Source: Strongyloides papillosus
Lineage: Eukaryota; Nematoda; Chromadorea; Rhabditida; Strongyloididae
Length of the DNA: 64,000 bases
Direction of reading: 5' to 3'
Assembly (NCBI GenBank): GCA_005656395.1
Contig: SRSI01000003.1
Coordinates: 372,001 to 436,000 of the forward strand
How positions within the stretch are numbered: position 1 is the stretch's first letter; the number at the start of each line of letters is the position of its first letter. The notes below the pieces were generated by a model, which was given only the letters and a program-made list of their open reading frames with translations, was not told the origin of the DNA and searched no databases. A program made the translations under genes and the position numbers. Of this stretch, positions 1-11,463 are shown piece after piece.

Positions 1-3000
1 GTCATTCTAAGAATTCTGCCATAACTAATATGGCCTATCGTCTCGTGTTAAATAAAAGTAAGTTTTATATATGTTGAAAATTGTTACCAATAGTTATAAT
101 CAACTTATAAAATCTTAAAATAATGAACACAAATTTTTTTAATATAAAAATAAAAAAATTAAACTTACCTCTCTATAGTTATAAACTTCCAACAAATTGA
201 GAAAATAAGTTTTAAAAATTTGATTATTATTATTTTGTTTTTTCCTTACTCTAAGAATAAAAATTTAACGATTTATTTATCAATTTTTAGATGATTTTGA
301 GAAACCAAGTAATTATCAGTCAAAACTTTTTCATTTTCGTCCATTTGCTCTCTGTTTTCAAAAAATATCAAAGTTATCTAAATACAAGAATGTAATTACT
401 TTTATGATGGAAGAATTCAAAAATTTAAAAGTAGGATTAAATGATGGTCGAATAATAAGAGTTAATGTTCATTCATTCATTGGTATGTTTACAAAGTAAA
501 ATTTTAAAGTTTAGATAAGACGAAGAAAATATATAATTTTACTAGAGTTATAACTGTTCAGTTTAATTTGAAGTTTAAATTTTATTTAAATATAAAAATA
601 AAAGCACCTACGAAAAATAAGTTATTCATGTTAATAATAATAAATTCAAGTAAAAAATATAATGATAGTTGATTTTTGTCAATAAACAATAATTTCTAAT
701 CATAGTTTTAAGTTGCAAATTGCAAAAATCAGCAAGAATACTCTCTAGTAACATGAAATTTAAACATTTGTTTTCAAAAATATCTTTTCATCTAAAAAAA
801 ATCTATATTAGTTATTAAATGTGAAAAAATACTTTTTTTAAATTATTAAGAATTGTTTTTGAGATCTAATATCTCTTTTATAAACTTTTATATTATTAAC
901 AGAAGATAATATATTCATAACAAAGAACTAAAGTTTTGTTTAATTTTCTTCGTCAGAAAAATGCTTTTCATATAACATGAAATAAAAATTAGATATATTG
1001 TAAATATGTAAACATAAATTGATTAAGAAACACAAAGTTAATAAAATACTTAACTTTTATAATGTTAGTGAATATATAAATTTTATTTTTATTACAGGTG
1101 ATCATGTCATTATGCAACATGCTTATTCAAAGAAATTAAATTTTCAAAATTTTGGAAATGAAAGTGTTTGCATAAGTTGCAAATTAATTCCAGACCAGTA
1201 TGATGAAATATATTTATGCAGTGAAATCCGTAATTATTTATATGAGGTAAATATTAATTTCGTCTGTTTTATGTCTAATGTGTACTTAAAAATTAAATGA
1301 GCCACATATTTTGATAGAACGTAAAAAATGATGCCCTACTAGAGTATTAAAGATGAATGAGATGTAGTTATGTAGAGAATAACTTATAGAATAAGAATAT
1401 TGTTAGATTATAACTATCCTATGTTAATTTTATTTTCAGAATAACTCTAACAAAGTACTACCGGATAAAAATTATCTCTTCTCAGACTGCTTTCACGATA
1501 TAGCAGAAGTAAGTTTTTAGCAGATAATATTTTAAAATTTTCAATAATTGTTAAAATTAAGAAATTTAATATCTCTACAATGTAAACAAGCATTATAGAA
1601 AATTAATGGTGTGTAAAAAATGGCATAAACTATACGATTTTTTTGTTCTATATATGTTTAGTATTTACATAGAACTTGTATAGCAATATTATTGTTTTTA
1701 GTTTTGTAGTAATTATTAAACTGTTAAAAGCATGAATAAGTAAATGCACAACAGTTTTACTTATATATTATAATGCAATTTCATTCTAAAATATTTATTT
1801 TGGTGAAAGAAGGGGATTCATTTCCTTAAATTGATAGTTTAAAAATATCAATAACATTGTATTTCTCAAATAAAATATTATTGTTATTTTAAACAAATGG
1901 TTACAATATATTTACAAAAGTTCTAGTAAAATTAATTTACTATTTTTTGTTAAAACTACTCTATATTCATTGTGTAATTAAATTATTAGAATCTTTTTTA
2001 CGACACTTATAAGGGATATTATAAACTATTAATATTAAATTTAAAATTGAATTCCTGATAGAAATGTATTTCTGTATTAACATTTAATTATTTTATTAAA
2101 TTTAGGGATTAACAGCTGATATCAATTACTGTACAATTAATTTATTTTTAATATGTACAGATATAAGTCCTTACGATTTTTACACCTCAATTCAGAAGCT
2201 TTGCAAAGATCATAATTGTAACAGTTTGGTTTCTGTTTTAAATAGCCAGTATTTTAATATAAATACTGAAAAAAAAAAGATTTTTAAAAAATCTCATTTT
2301 CAGCTTTCTGGTATGTTTTATTTATTTTAATATTAAAAACATTTTTGATTAAGGTATTCAACAAATTCAATTAATGAAGGTTTTTTATTTTTACTTAAAA
2401 ACATACAATAATAAAAAAAATGATTCATCAAGTTATGATATTATAGTGACATGTATATTTTATTTAATAGAATCTCTCTGTGATCTATGGTTTGTACTTC
2501 AAGATGTTACCTTATCAAGAACGTTCATAATGAGTATTATTGACAACGTAATTGATGCTGTTCATGATAACATGAAAATTACTTTATGTATGTTTTGCTA
2601 AATGGTATAACAATTTTTTTACTAAAATAATCTCTAAAATAGTGAATCCTTACATTTTAGCAACAGTAGAAGATAGTTTTTTAAATGACATATCCTTTAC
2701 TACATATATTGTTATAATTATATATAATAATAGATTAGAGGGTATTACTATTATCTTATAATTGTTTCAACTGTTGAACCGAAAAAGTAAAAAACAAATT
2801 TTAAATGCTGAAAAAAGTATTTATAACTAATTAAAAATAAATAAAAATATTATAGTAAATAAAAGCAAAAGAAAAACACAATGATTATTTTATTTTGCTA
2901 TTTTAAAGATGATTCTTTTAACTGATAATGTATTAAATATCTTAACAATTTATTTATAATAAACAATTAGCTTTTTTAAATTGAAAAATATGTACAAAAT

Positions 3001-4121
3001 TTATTTCACTATACATAAATTGTTAGGATATTCAATAGTTTACTGATTGATAATAATTTTTTAGATGGATACACTCATTCTTTCAAATCACATTGCATCA
3101 CTCATTACAAGGATATGATTATGGAACTGGGACATCCGTATTACTTGAACACGATTAGATTTGAGGTATGTTAAGATATACTGGGTAACCCAGCAATTTA
3201 TGTATTGTGAATGTTAAGTTTTTCTTTCTACAATAGAAAAATGTGTGCAAAACCCCCCTCATTATACATAAATTCATGGGATACTTGGTGTACTTTGATA
3301 ATAAAATACTTTTTTTTTAAATTGTTATTTTATTAGCTTACTAGATACCATATTTTTATATAAAGATATAAAGTTTGTCTAATTATTTATAGCAAATATA
3401 GCATAGTAAAATATATTAAATATATTGTAAACTGAGTAATAACACGTAGTAATACATAAATCGGTTTTATTGAATTAAATAGTAGATATTAAGAAGTTTA
3501 CTTTTAAAATTAAAGATATAAGTATTGATGATTTATGTAAACATTATTTTAAATTTTAGATTGTTAGACTGAATTTCCTTTATATAGATCTTATTTTTCA
3601 ATACGTTTTGTTTATTTCATGAGAAATTATTGTTTATAGTTGTTGATCTAAAAGAGAGATTTAAATATGTGTTGCAACATGATGATTTGATCTCTTGCTT
3701 GTATACAATTATATGAAAAAGCTCTAAAATACTTAAGAATAGTTTTATTATTAAAAATTAGATTAACCTAAGGAAAATTAAATTTTAATTAATATAATTA
3801 AAATATTTATAGTCTTCAAATAAAGTTGTTAAGGACTGCTCAAGGATTTCAAAATGTAAAAAGACACTTCTAAAAACAACATTGGGTAAACTACTTTTTT
3901 TTAACAAGTGCAGTAGTCGTTTACCTTATATTGGGGAAGATGTAATTGATGCAACAAAAAAAGAATGGTTGTATCATTTTGGAGAAACTTCAATAAAGGA
4001 TAATTTCAAGACAATCTTTAGTAATAAGTATAGTACTATTGAAGATGTTATTAATACATTAAAAACTGAATATACTCGACTAAAAGATGAAAAAAAAATA
4101 TCAATTAATATACGAGAATAG
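1..4121 (+). CDS. Spliced gene, 5' partial; GDH/CxxC/FHDxxEG/RFE-motif protein, probably transposon-derived
   Basis: I rebuilt eight exons from GT..AG sites: 1-57, 291-482, 1098-1246, 1440-1508, 2106-2310, 2354-2587, 3065-3165 and 3813-4121. Reading phase is preserved at all seven junctions, giving 437 residues after the window edge and a TAA stop at 4119-4121. Motifs in order: a GLNDG stretch near the end of exon 2; GDHVIMQ followed by CISC in exon 3; FSDCFHDIAE joined to GLTAD across exons 4 and 5; and NTIRFE closing exon 7. From memory these positions match an uncharacterised, often multicopy metazoan family with GDN..CRxC, MHDxxEG and RFExKH motifs that looks transposon-derived; I recall no proven activity. 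Introns are 43-647 bp, longer than in the neighbouring genes. The exon structure is well supported, the family assignment moderately so. The start lies outside the window. Confidence 0.68.
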
Positions 4122-4867
4122 TTTTTTTTAAGTGTTAAAACTTTTTATATATTGCTTATTACTCTTTTTATTTTATGTTATAACATTTATTGTGTTTAAT
4201 ATATTAAAAAACTATTCTTAATAAAAATCATTGGACAAAGTTATAAGCAAATTAGTAGAAACATTGTTTCACAACAAATTACTAATAATAATAACTTAAG
4301 AACTTTTAAATTAAAAAATATTTTAGGCATCAGCAATAAATATTTACAAATATAAGGTGTATTATAAACTTTGAATGAAAATCAAAGGTAATTAAGCAAA
4401 ATATTTGAGAAAAGTAAAGTAATAACTGTAAGATTCTGATTTGTTTGATTATATAGTTGAAAGTTCCAAGATCAAAAAATTCCTTATATTAAATACAATA
4501 ACTGAGACAAAATGCCATTATAACAGCAAACCACTTTTAGATAGTAACGTTTCATAAATAAAAATGATACTGTGCAACAGTTGATAATGATACATTTATT
4601 ATAGACATTAGATATTCATTAATGAAATCAAAGGAAAACAGGTACGTGATTATTTCCACTTTTTCTTGCAATCATTTTTTAAAAAACAACAAAATAATAA
4701 TTTATTTTAATTTTACTTTTTTGTAGCATTTTAACTTTTTACTTTCTAAATATTAAAAAATAAATGCTATATTATTAGTTGTGATATTTTATGAATTATT
4801 TATTCGACAGATATTTATAAAACCTCTAAAAATTTAACGAATTATATATATAATTGAAATTGATTAA

Positions 4868-6081
4868 CTAAAAATGTAATGCTATGCTTGCTAAAGAGTC
4901 AATTTTATCAACAAATTGGCTTATTTTTTTTCGCTTATTTTTTTGGTAAGTGTCTACGTCAAATTTTCCAATTTTCATTAACAAATAATGTAACATTTCA
5001 GTTGAATTATATAGTTTAAAATTTGGATTTAGAAACTGAAAATAATATAACGATGTTTTTAAAAAACTACTTACATTCATAATTAAATAAATTTTAAATA
5101 CTACTTCCAAAGAAACATCTTCAAAAATAATAAGCCCATCAATAGCAATTTGGTAAATTAGTGATTTGTAGTCATTTAAATAACATTGCAATATTATTCC
5201 GTATCGTCTATAAGATGTTCTGGTAGATTCGAATAAAAAAGCACCATTATATTTAATATGTGCAAATATTTTATTTAAATCTTGATGCAATTTGTCACAT
5301 GTCATTGGAAAATTTCGAGAGGGATGAGATTGATTTGCAACTTTATGAATTGATTTAATACAATTATCAATGTCTAGTAGTGTTGGCATTCCTTGCATCA
5401 AGTCATAAAAATATATTAATTCATGATTAACAAAAAATTTGAGCTGTTCATTAGAATTAAACAGTTCCATTACGTGAATAGTTTTTGTTAATTGCGTATA
5501 CAGAAATAGCCAAACCTTAAATGCATTATAAAATATAATATTAAAAATTGCAATTTACTTTTTGAGGTGAATTATTCATATTTTGAAACATTCTAAAATA
5601 TGTTTTAATATCAAAATTAAAGTTTTGTAATGTTACGTCAAATACCTGTATAATTTTTTACATTGTTTCTCTGAGCGTCTTCTTTTATTATCTAGTGATA
5701 AAGATATGTTTTTTGGTAAAACTAACATATTAAAATGGAAAAAACCTATAACATTTGTAGCATATAATTCTCTATGTTTTTCATATTTCCAGGTTGTTGG
5801 TTCAAAAGAGGTACTTAAAGGTTAAAATTAATCATTATTATATTTAAACATACAAATAAAGATTACGTAAAAACTTCAATAATAATCTTCCATCACTACA
5901 TAACAAGGAAGCACCATGTCCTTTATTTAACGCAGTTTCTCTAATATTTTTAAGCCTAAATTTTGATTGTAAATTTAAAGAAAAAGTTTTATTACCATTC
6001 CTTCATCCATGAAAGATGTACTACAACTTTCAATACGTCAAAAACAAATTCATTAAAATTGCTTGAATCTTGGAAATTCAT
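4868..6081 (-). CDS. Spliced gene of unknown function, 345 aa
   Basis: Five exons on the minus strand: 6081-5996, 5955-5854, 5813-5646, 5592-5559 and 5515-4868. All four introns (40, 40, 53 and 43 bp) have GT..AG ends, and the phases agree at every junction. The ATG at 6081-6079 opens MNFQDSSNF. The product has no signal peptide or obvious membrane segment. The last exon encodes two thirds of the protein, is rich in Leu, Ile, Tyr and Phe, and looks like a compact alpha-helical domain; a basic patch KNKRKK sits near the C-terminus. I recognise no family. It lies tail to tail with the gene ending at 4121 and points the same way as the gene at 6337-7507, with a 255-bp gap. The gene model is well supported because five exons stay open in this very AT-rich DNA; the function is unknown. 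Confidence 0.68.
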
Positions 6082-6336
6082 AATTGATATACTCTTTAGA
6101 GTAATTTATGATAGAAGAAATATAATTTATTATTATATCTAATTAAAAAATGAAAATCACTATATATTTAATTTTTGCATTTAAAATATTTTAACTGATA
6201 GGTTGCATTGATATATAAAAAATTACATAAAATCTTAGTGAATTAATAAATTGTCACTGTACAATTATAAATGATAAAAATTAAGAGAAGTTAGATATAC
6301 TTTTTTAAAATTATTATATTATGACTTCATTTTTAT

Positions 6337-7507
6337 TTATATTTCATCGTCACTCTCACATTCACAGCCTTCATATGAAATAACTTCAGTACAATAATTT
6401 CCTAAAAATTGAAATGTCAAATTATTTTAATATTGGAAACTTACCTTTAAAACTATTTTGATTGTAAGATATATAAGCACTCAATTTATCCAAAAAACGA
6501 CTTTTAGATTTCTTTAAGAACGTTACGTGATAGTTAGCATTTATATGTCTCATATAGTTATATAATAATGATATTTGATCATTATCAAGTACAATTTTTG
6601 AATCTTTTCCATTTTCAATATCTGAAAGTAGCTCAATTTCAGTTAAACGTAATCCAGCAACAATGACTTTTATTTTTTTGTTTGTAGTTTTTTTATCTAA
6701 ACCATCATCTAAACCTTTTATCAAGAGCTAAAAAAACATTAATATTTAATAAAAGTATCTTACTTTTAGATAATATTTTGTCAATCCGTCATCGCCATTA
6801 AAATCATGTTCTAAATTATTGCTATTTAAATCTAGCATAAATTTCCTTTCTTTCTCACTTTGATCTCTCACATTTACTATCATTTTTTCTCTATATGCAT
6901 TGATAACCATCTCTTTGATTGTTTTTGCGAAAGCTACTTTATAGAAATTAATTTGTATAAAACAATCGAATGATTCAAATGACTTTATCAATAAATTACA
7001 TTTTGATAAAAGAAAAGAATCAATTTCTTTTTGCTTTATTTCAGTACCAGTACCCAACCTTCTCTTTCTTTTACATATCAACTCTTGTTCTAAATTATCA
7101 ACATTTATTTTTTCTTTCTCATTACCACTATTCAAATTATTATTTTGATTTTTTAATTTCAAAAAATCTTCTTTTAATTGTTGATATAAAATAATTATAT
7201 TATTTTTTTTTCTTTCATATTCTATATAATGCCAACTGTGCAAAACGTATGCTTTGTTATAAGCATATTCAGAAGTTATTAAACTCGCACCAAGATCAGT
7301 ATTTGTTTCTTTACATTTAGCTTCAATTTCCATTTTATTTTCTTTTATTTTACCAACAGTTTTTGAAATTTCATTTATTTTGTAATTAAAATCTTCTGAT
7401 AAAATCTTTAATTCATTATTCATTTTTTTATTAAGAGAATCTTCCCAAGATTTCCAATCTTCATTGCTTATTAACTCTATTGATATAGGAAACAGTTGTT
7501 CTTCCAT
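6337..7507 (-). CDS. Spliced coiled-coil protein of unknown function, 363 aa
   Basis: Three exons on the minus strand: 7507-6764, 6727-6445 and 6401-6337, separated by GT..AG introns of 36 and 43 bp with consistent phase. The ATG at 7507-7505 opens MEEQLFPISIELI. Residues about 20-150 are rich in Glu, Lys, Asn and Leu with heptad-like spacing, so a coiled coil is likely. A basic KRKRR patch lies near residue 148. The short last exon encodes an acidic, Cys-containing tail (EGCECESDDEI). I do not recognise the family; a structural, DNA-binding or scaffold role would be speculation. The gene starts 380 bp from the oppositely transcribed gene at 7888, so the two may share a promoter region. Confidence 0.66.
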
Positions 7508-7887
7508 ATTTAGAAAAATATTTTAAAAAAAATGATATTTATGTGTAATTTATGAGTTATTTTTATGCTATTTATGGTTATTTATGTTTTATTTATATTC
7601 TATATTTGGTTATTTATGTTTCATTTATATGCTAGTTTTGGGTTAATTCTATTATATTTCTGATTAATTTTATGCAATTTTTAATTACTTTATTACCATT
7701 TTTTGTTAATTTATGCTATTTTGGTTAAATTTTATATTATTTTTAGGTTATATATGCATGAATTATATGAAATATGTTTTTTAATAATATGTAAAATATA
7801 TTTTTATAGTTTGATATTAAAATTTCACTATGCTTTATAAATCATGTTATAATTGTTTAAAAGACTATAAAAATTTTTCTAAAAGTT
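7508..7887. promoter_or_regulatory. Divergent intergenic region between two head-to-head genes
   Basis: This 380-bp gap separates the ATG of the minus-strand gene (7507) from the ATG of the plus-strand gene (7888). It consists of low-complexity DNA in which TTATTTATG/TTTTATG-like words recur from about 7540 to 7780. A shared bidirectional promoter is inferred from the arrangement only; I see no unambiguous TATA box or initiator. Confidence 0.35.
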
Positions 7888-9080
7888 ATGGAGAAATCAT
7901 TGTTTATTGATCTGTCTAATACCAAGAAATCAAACGATGATATAAAAGATGGAATACTTTTTGCTCTTAAACACAGGTATAGAAAAGTTTTACGGTAATT
8001 TTATAGTTGTAGAGAATATTTCATAGCGGATCTTCAAAAATTGTCATTATCATATATTCAAAGCAGTTTACTTAAAAGTAAGCATTAATTAATAAAAGTT
8101 ATAGAAAAAATATTACAGAACTCGAAAAATTGAATTTATTTACAAAGCTTAACATTTTAAGAAAGATTGGTGTGGTTGATACATATGAAAAATATTTTGC
8201 TGAAATTACTAAGTTTGCTGAAATATTAGGATTAAAAAATCATTCTGTTTGTATATGCCTTTTCAATATTAGTAGTAGTAATTTTTTGGAACAAGAAACA
8301 CAACTGATACCTTCAATGGAATGGTCAATTGAAGAATGGAGAAATTTTTTTAAACAACTAGACTCAAAAAAAAGAAAACAAAACAAAGATAATGAACGTG
8401 TAGAAGAATCTCATCCTTTACCTGAATTATCAAGAACAATTACAAGTGAAAATCTCAAAGAATCATATAGTCCAGAAAAAATAGCTGCTGCCCGAGCAAA
8501 ATCAAACGATAATGTAAATTTTGAAAAAGTGTTAAATTTTCTAATTTTTGCTTTTATTTTTAACAAATTTTAGTCAATTATTACAACAACAAAAATAGAA
8601 TATTATGAAGTTAGTACTTCTGATGAATTATCCATATTAACAAATGAAAATTTTATTCATTTTCATCTAGGTTTTTTTGTATTGGATACAAGGATTGCTT
8701 ATTGTTATTCCTACACAGAGAAGAATACTGTTAATTTCAAAAAAATGTTAGGTAAAAGCAATTCAGTTCATGAAAATTTCAAAGCAAAAGCAATTTTAAA
8801 TTTGTTAACAACTGTAAAAATGAAAAAGTTTGAAAAAGTATTGATCACCATATTTGATAAAGATCTTTTTAATTCATTGAAAAAAAGTACATCGTTTAAT
8901 AATACAAACAATGAAACCAAAACTTCGTACTCAGAAGTAACTGAAAATATGTGGCTAAAGCTTGTTCTTGTTAAAGAAACTATCTCTAATAGATTGATTG
9001 ATAAGACAAACACTGTTATCAAATCTTGTACTAAAGAAGATACAAAGAATTATGAAATTGATGGTGTAATTGCGGAATAA
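7888..9080 (+). CDS. Spliced gene of unknown function, 353 aa
   Basis: Four exons: 7888-7976, 8007-8077, 8119-8513 and 8574-9080, with the stop at 9078-9080. Introns 2 and 3 (41 and 60 bp) have normal GT..AG ends. Intron 1 would be only 30 bp (GTATAG..TTATAG), but it is the one choice I found that keeps the frame open into exon 2. The product starts MEKSLFIDLSN. The middle, around SKKRKQNKDNERVEE, is charged and probably disordered; the C-terminal exon is a mixed Lys/Thr/Leu-rich region. There is no signal peptide, membrane helix or recognised motif. The position opposite the coiled-coil gene at 6337-7507 suggests co-expression, but nothing in the sequence reveals the job of either. The exon 1-2 junction is the weakest part of the model. 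Confidence 0.6.
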
Positions 9081-9769
9081 TTTTTTCATTTATATTTTTT
9101 TTATATAATCTAATAGTTTCATCGTCATACATAATATAAATAATATTTAAATAATTTATACAAACCATATATAATATTTTACTTACATATATGGAAAAAA
9201 ATTAATTAAATAATTTAGAATATAATTTATGTATTATCAATGTCAATAATATCATAAGTTATTTTAATTTTAGTATAATTTTTTATATATTTAAGAAATT
9301 CTTTTAAAATGATATCCTTTAATAAAAATTTATTTTCTTTCACTTGGATTCTAGTGTAAACATTAAAAATGACCAATAATTTTTTATCAACTAATAAATA
9401 ATGGAAATTCTTATTATTTAAATTATATTACATAACAACTTAACATTTTTCATAAATATGATTTATTATATAAAGACTCTTAAGTAATGATAAAACTAAA
9501 TAAGTTTTATGTATAAAAAACATTTCTGGAGTATTATAAAGTTATTTATGCTAAATTCTTTCAGTATAAATTAATATTAATGAACAAAATTTTCAAGAGT
9601 TCATCAAAAGATGTTTTATCGAAGATAATTAATTTCAAATGAAATTAAGATCATTACATAATTTTTTTGAAATATCTATAACGTCTTTAAGTTTCAAGTC
9701 ATCTGTTTCCATAGACATTTCTTGATTTCTAAAATACTTATAAATAAAAATATAAATTTATTTTAAAAC
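9081..9769. other. Intergenic AT-rich DNA with a possible stray minus-strand exon
   Basis: Mostly featureless AT-rich DNA. On the minus strand an acceptor-like TTTTAG near 9736 is followed by about 30 open codons containing MSMETDDLKLKDVIDISKK, with a stop near 9640. It could be an alternative 3' exon of the small gene at 9770-10101 or the remnant of another gene. I could not join it in frame to the gene upstream. Confidence 0.3.
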
Positions 9770-10101
9770 TTAATTTTTATTAAGAAGAATTTGATCTAAT
9801 TTTGCATTAAGTACAAATAATGATTTTTTAATATCACTAATTTCACTCAATAAATATTTTTGAATATCAAAAATATTTCCTTGAACAGCTGCTGTACCTA
9901 ATTCTAAATTATTATTTATGTCATTGAGATGTTTGAAAAATGTTTTCGTCAGACCATCAAAGACTAATTGTCTATCTTCACTTGATAAGTTCTTTAATGA
10001 AATAAATAGTTCTTGATTATCTAAAAAATTTATTTGGTTTTAGTCTGTGTGAAATGCTTACCATCAATTAAAGATAATTCTTGTTTTATTTCTTCAGTCA
10101 T
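9770..10101 (-). CDS. Small two-exon coiled-coil protein, 96 aa
   Basis: Exon 1 is 10101-10062 and exon 2 is 10020-9770, separated by a 41-bp intron (GTAAGC..TTTTAG) with consistent phase. The product begins MTEEIKQELSLID and is a short acidic, Leu/Ile/Asn-rich chain with an amphipathic helical pattern, for example around IFDIQKYLLSEISDIKKSL. That pattern suggests an oligomerising coiled coil. It is below the length at which a family could be recognised. It belongs to the same cluster of short-intron genes at 4868-10101. Its shortness makes it less certain than its neighbours, but the correctly phased intron is in its favour. Confidence 0.5.
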
Positions 10102-11090
10102 AATTTTAATAGAAAAAAATAAGAAAAAATATTTTATTATTAATGTAAAAAACACTTAAGATCCATCAATATAAAAAAAAAATTTATTTAAATTTTATAC
10201 ATAATTTGCATTTAAAAAAATAGCGAAAATATAACAAATTTTAAAAAACGATTAACTAATAAAAGAAAAATTGAACTTTTTATATTATTAAATAATCTAC
10301 TATTCATGTGAGATAACATAATATGAAGAAGGTAATATTAATTTTAACACATTTAATTGAAATGGATTTTTTCCAAGTAATAAAAAGTACACAAAAATTT
10401 TATTTATTTATTATAAAAAGAAAATAATTCAAAGATTTTAGTAGTAAAATCAATTAATTAAAATGAAGATTAATCGCATTTTTGTTATAAATCTTCAACA
10501 ACAAAAAATTAATTTCATAAAAATGTAGTTAGAATACTTCTGCTTTTCTATTGAAATAATAATTTTTTATTTGATTGTTTTGAATCAAAATATAAACAAT
10601 ATATTATAATATTACTTTATTATATAAAGATATACAAATTTTAGAATATCAACTTCATATTGATAGTTATGGAATATCCGTGTTGAAACTTATAACATTA
10701 ATCTTGGTAGCATGAAACTAAATATTCATATTATAATGTGTCAAAATAACTTAAATTTGAAATTGAATATATTTCAACCTATTTTTTCTTATGATTTTTA
10801 CGAAAGTCAAAAATTTTTTAATTTGAACGGAATAATCTTTTCATCTGTTATAAAATTTTCTGAAAGTTATAGAAATTATTTTAACATTCAAAATCATTTT
10901 CATTTTATTTAATGTTTAATACAAAATAATTAATTTTTACTGGTATGTTCTGTAATTTATTTAAATCATATTTTTCCAATAGTTAAATATTACCTTTCAA
11001 TTTCTTCAAAATAAAGTTTTGATCTAATCGTATTTATTTATTTTACTAAATGTTATTTAATTAAAATTTGTAATAATTTTAATTTTACAT
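10102..11090. other. AT-rich intergenic DNA
   Basis: No gene supported. The only open frame of note (10712-10912) has low-complexity, AT-driven amino-acid content and no neighbouring exons. Confidence 0.6.
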
Positions 11091-11210
11091 AAATGGTCCG
11101 AGAAATGACAAAGTGGTCCGAGAAATGATAAGGTAGTCCGGAAATTGATGAAGTGGTCCGAAAAATGACAAGTTGGTCCGGAGATTGATAAAATAGTCTT
11201 CGTTTTGATG
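11091..11210 (+). repeat. 20-bp tandem repeat, six units
   Basis: Six consecutive units of exactly 20 bp start at 11091, 11111, 11131, 11151, 11171 and 11191. The consensus is close to AAGTGGTCCGAGAAATGATA; the last unit is the most diverged. The GGTCCG core stands out in such AT-rich DNA. The array ends just before an integrase-like open frame (11221-11436) and may belong to the same old retroelement. Confidence 0.85.
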
Positions 11211-11220
11211 AAAAAATTGT

Positions 11221-11436
11221 TTGTGTGTAGGAATCAAAGAGGAAATTTTTTCTCCACCATTGGATGGCTATTTTCAAAGGAAACCAGATATTAATAAACA
11301 ATGGTCTAAAGCAAAAATTTTAAAGAAACTCTCAAAACACACATACTTAATTGAAGATGTTATTGATGGTACTCATCATATTAAAACAGATAAATGCACA
11401 AAAATCATACACAAACCTAGTGGAAAAACTTTTTAG
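11221..11436 (+). pseudogene. C-terminal tail of a retroelement integrase
   Basis: The 71-codon open frame contains KAKILKKLSKHTYLIED and ends in TAG at 11434-11436. This fits the C-terminal beta-barrel of Ty3/gypsy integrases, where the element's polyprotein usually ends with a pattern like (W)xxxxIxKxLxxHTYLIED. No catalytic core, RNase H or RT is found upstream, where the 20-bp tandem repeat begins instead. It is therefore a fragment or a decayed element. The intact mariner copy inserted 28 bp downstream probably landed in the relic's 3' region. The match rests on a short segment, so confidence is moderate. Confidence 0.45.
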
Positions 11437-11463
11437 TATTACAAAAAAGTAGCGGGGATGTTA

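Noticed and set aside
10712..10912. Open frame of 66 codons as a gene
   Set aside because: AT-driven amino-acid content, no splice partners and no recognisable motif.
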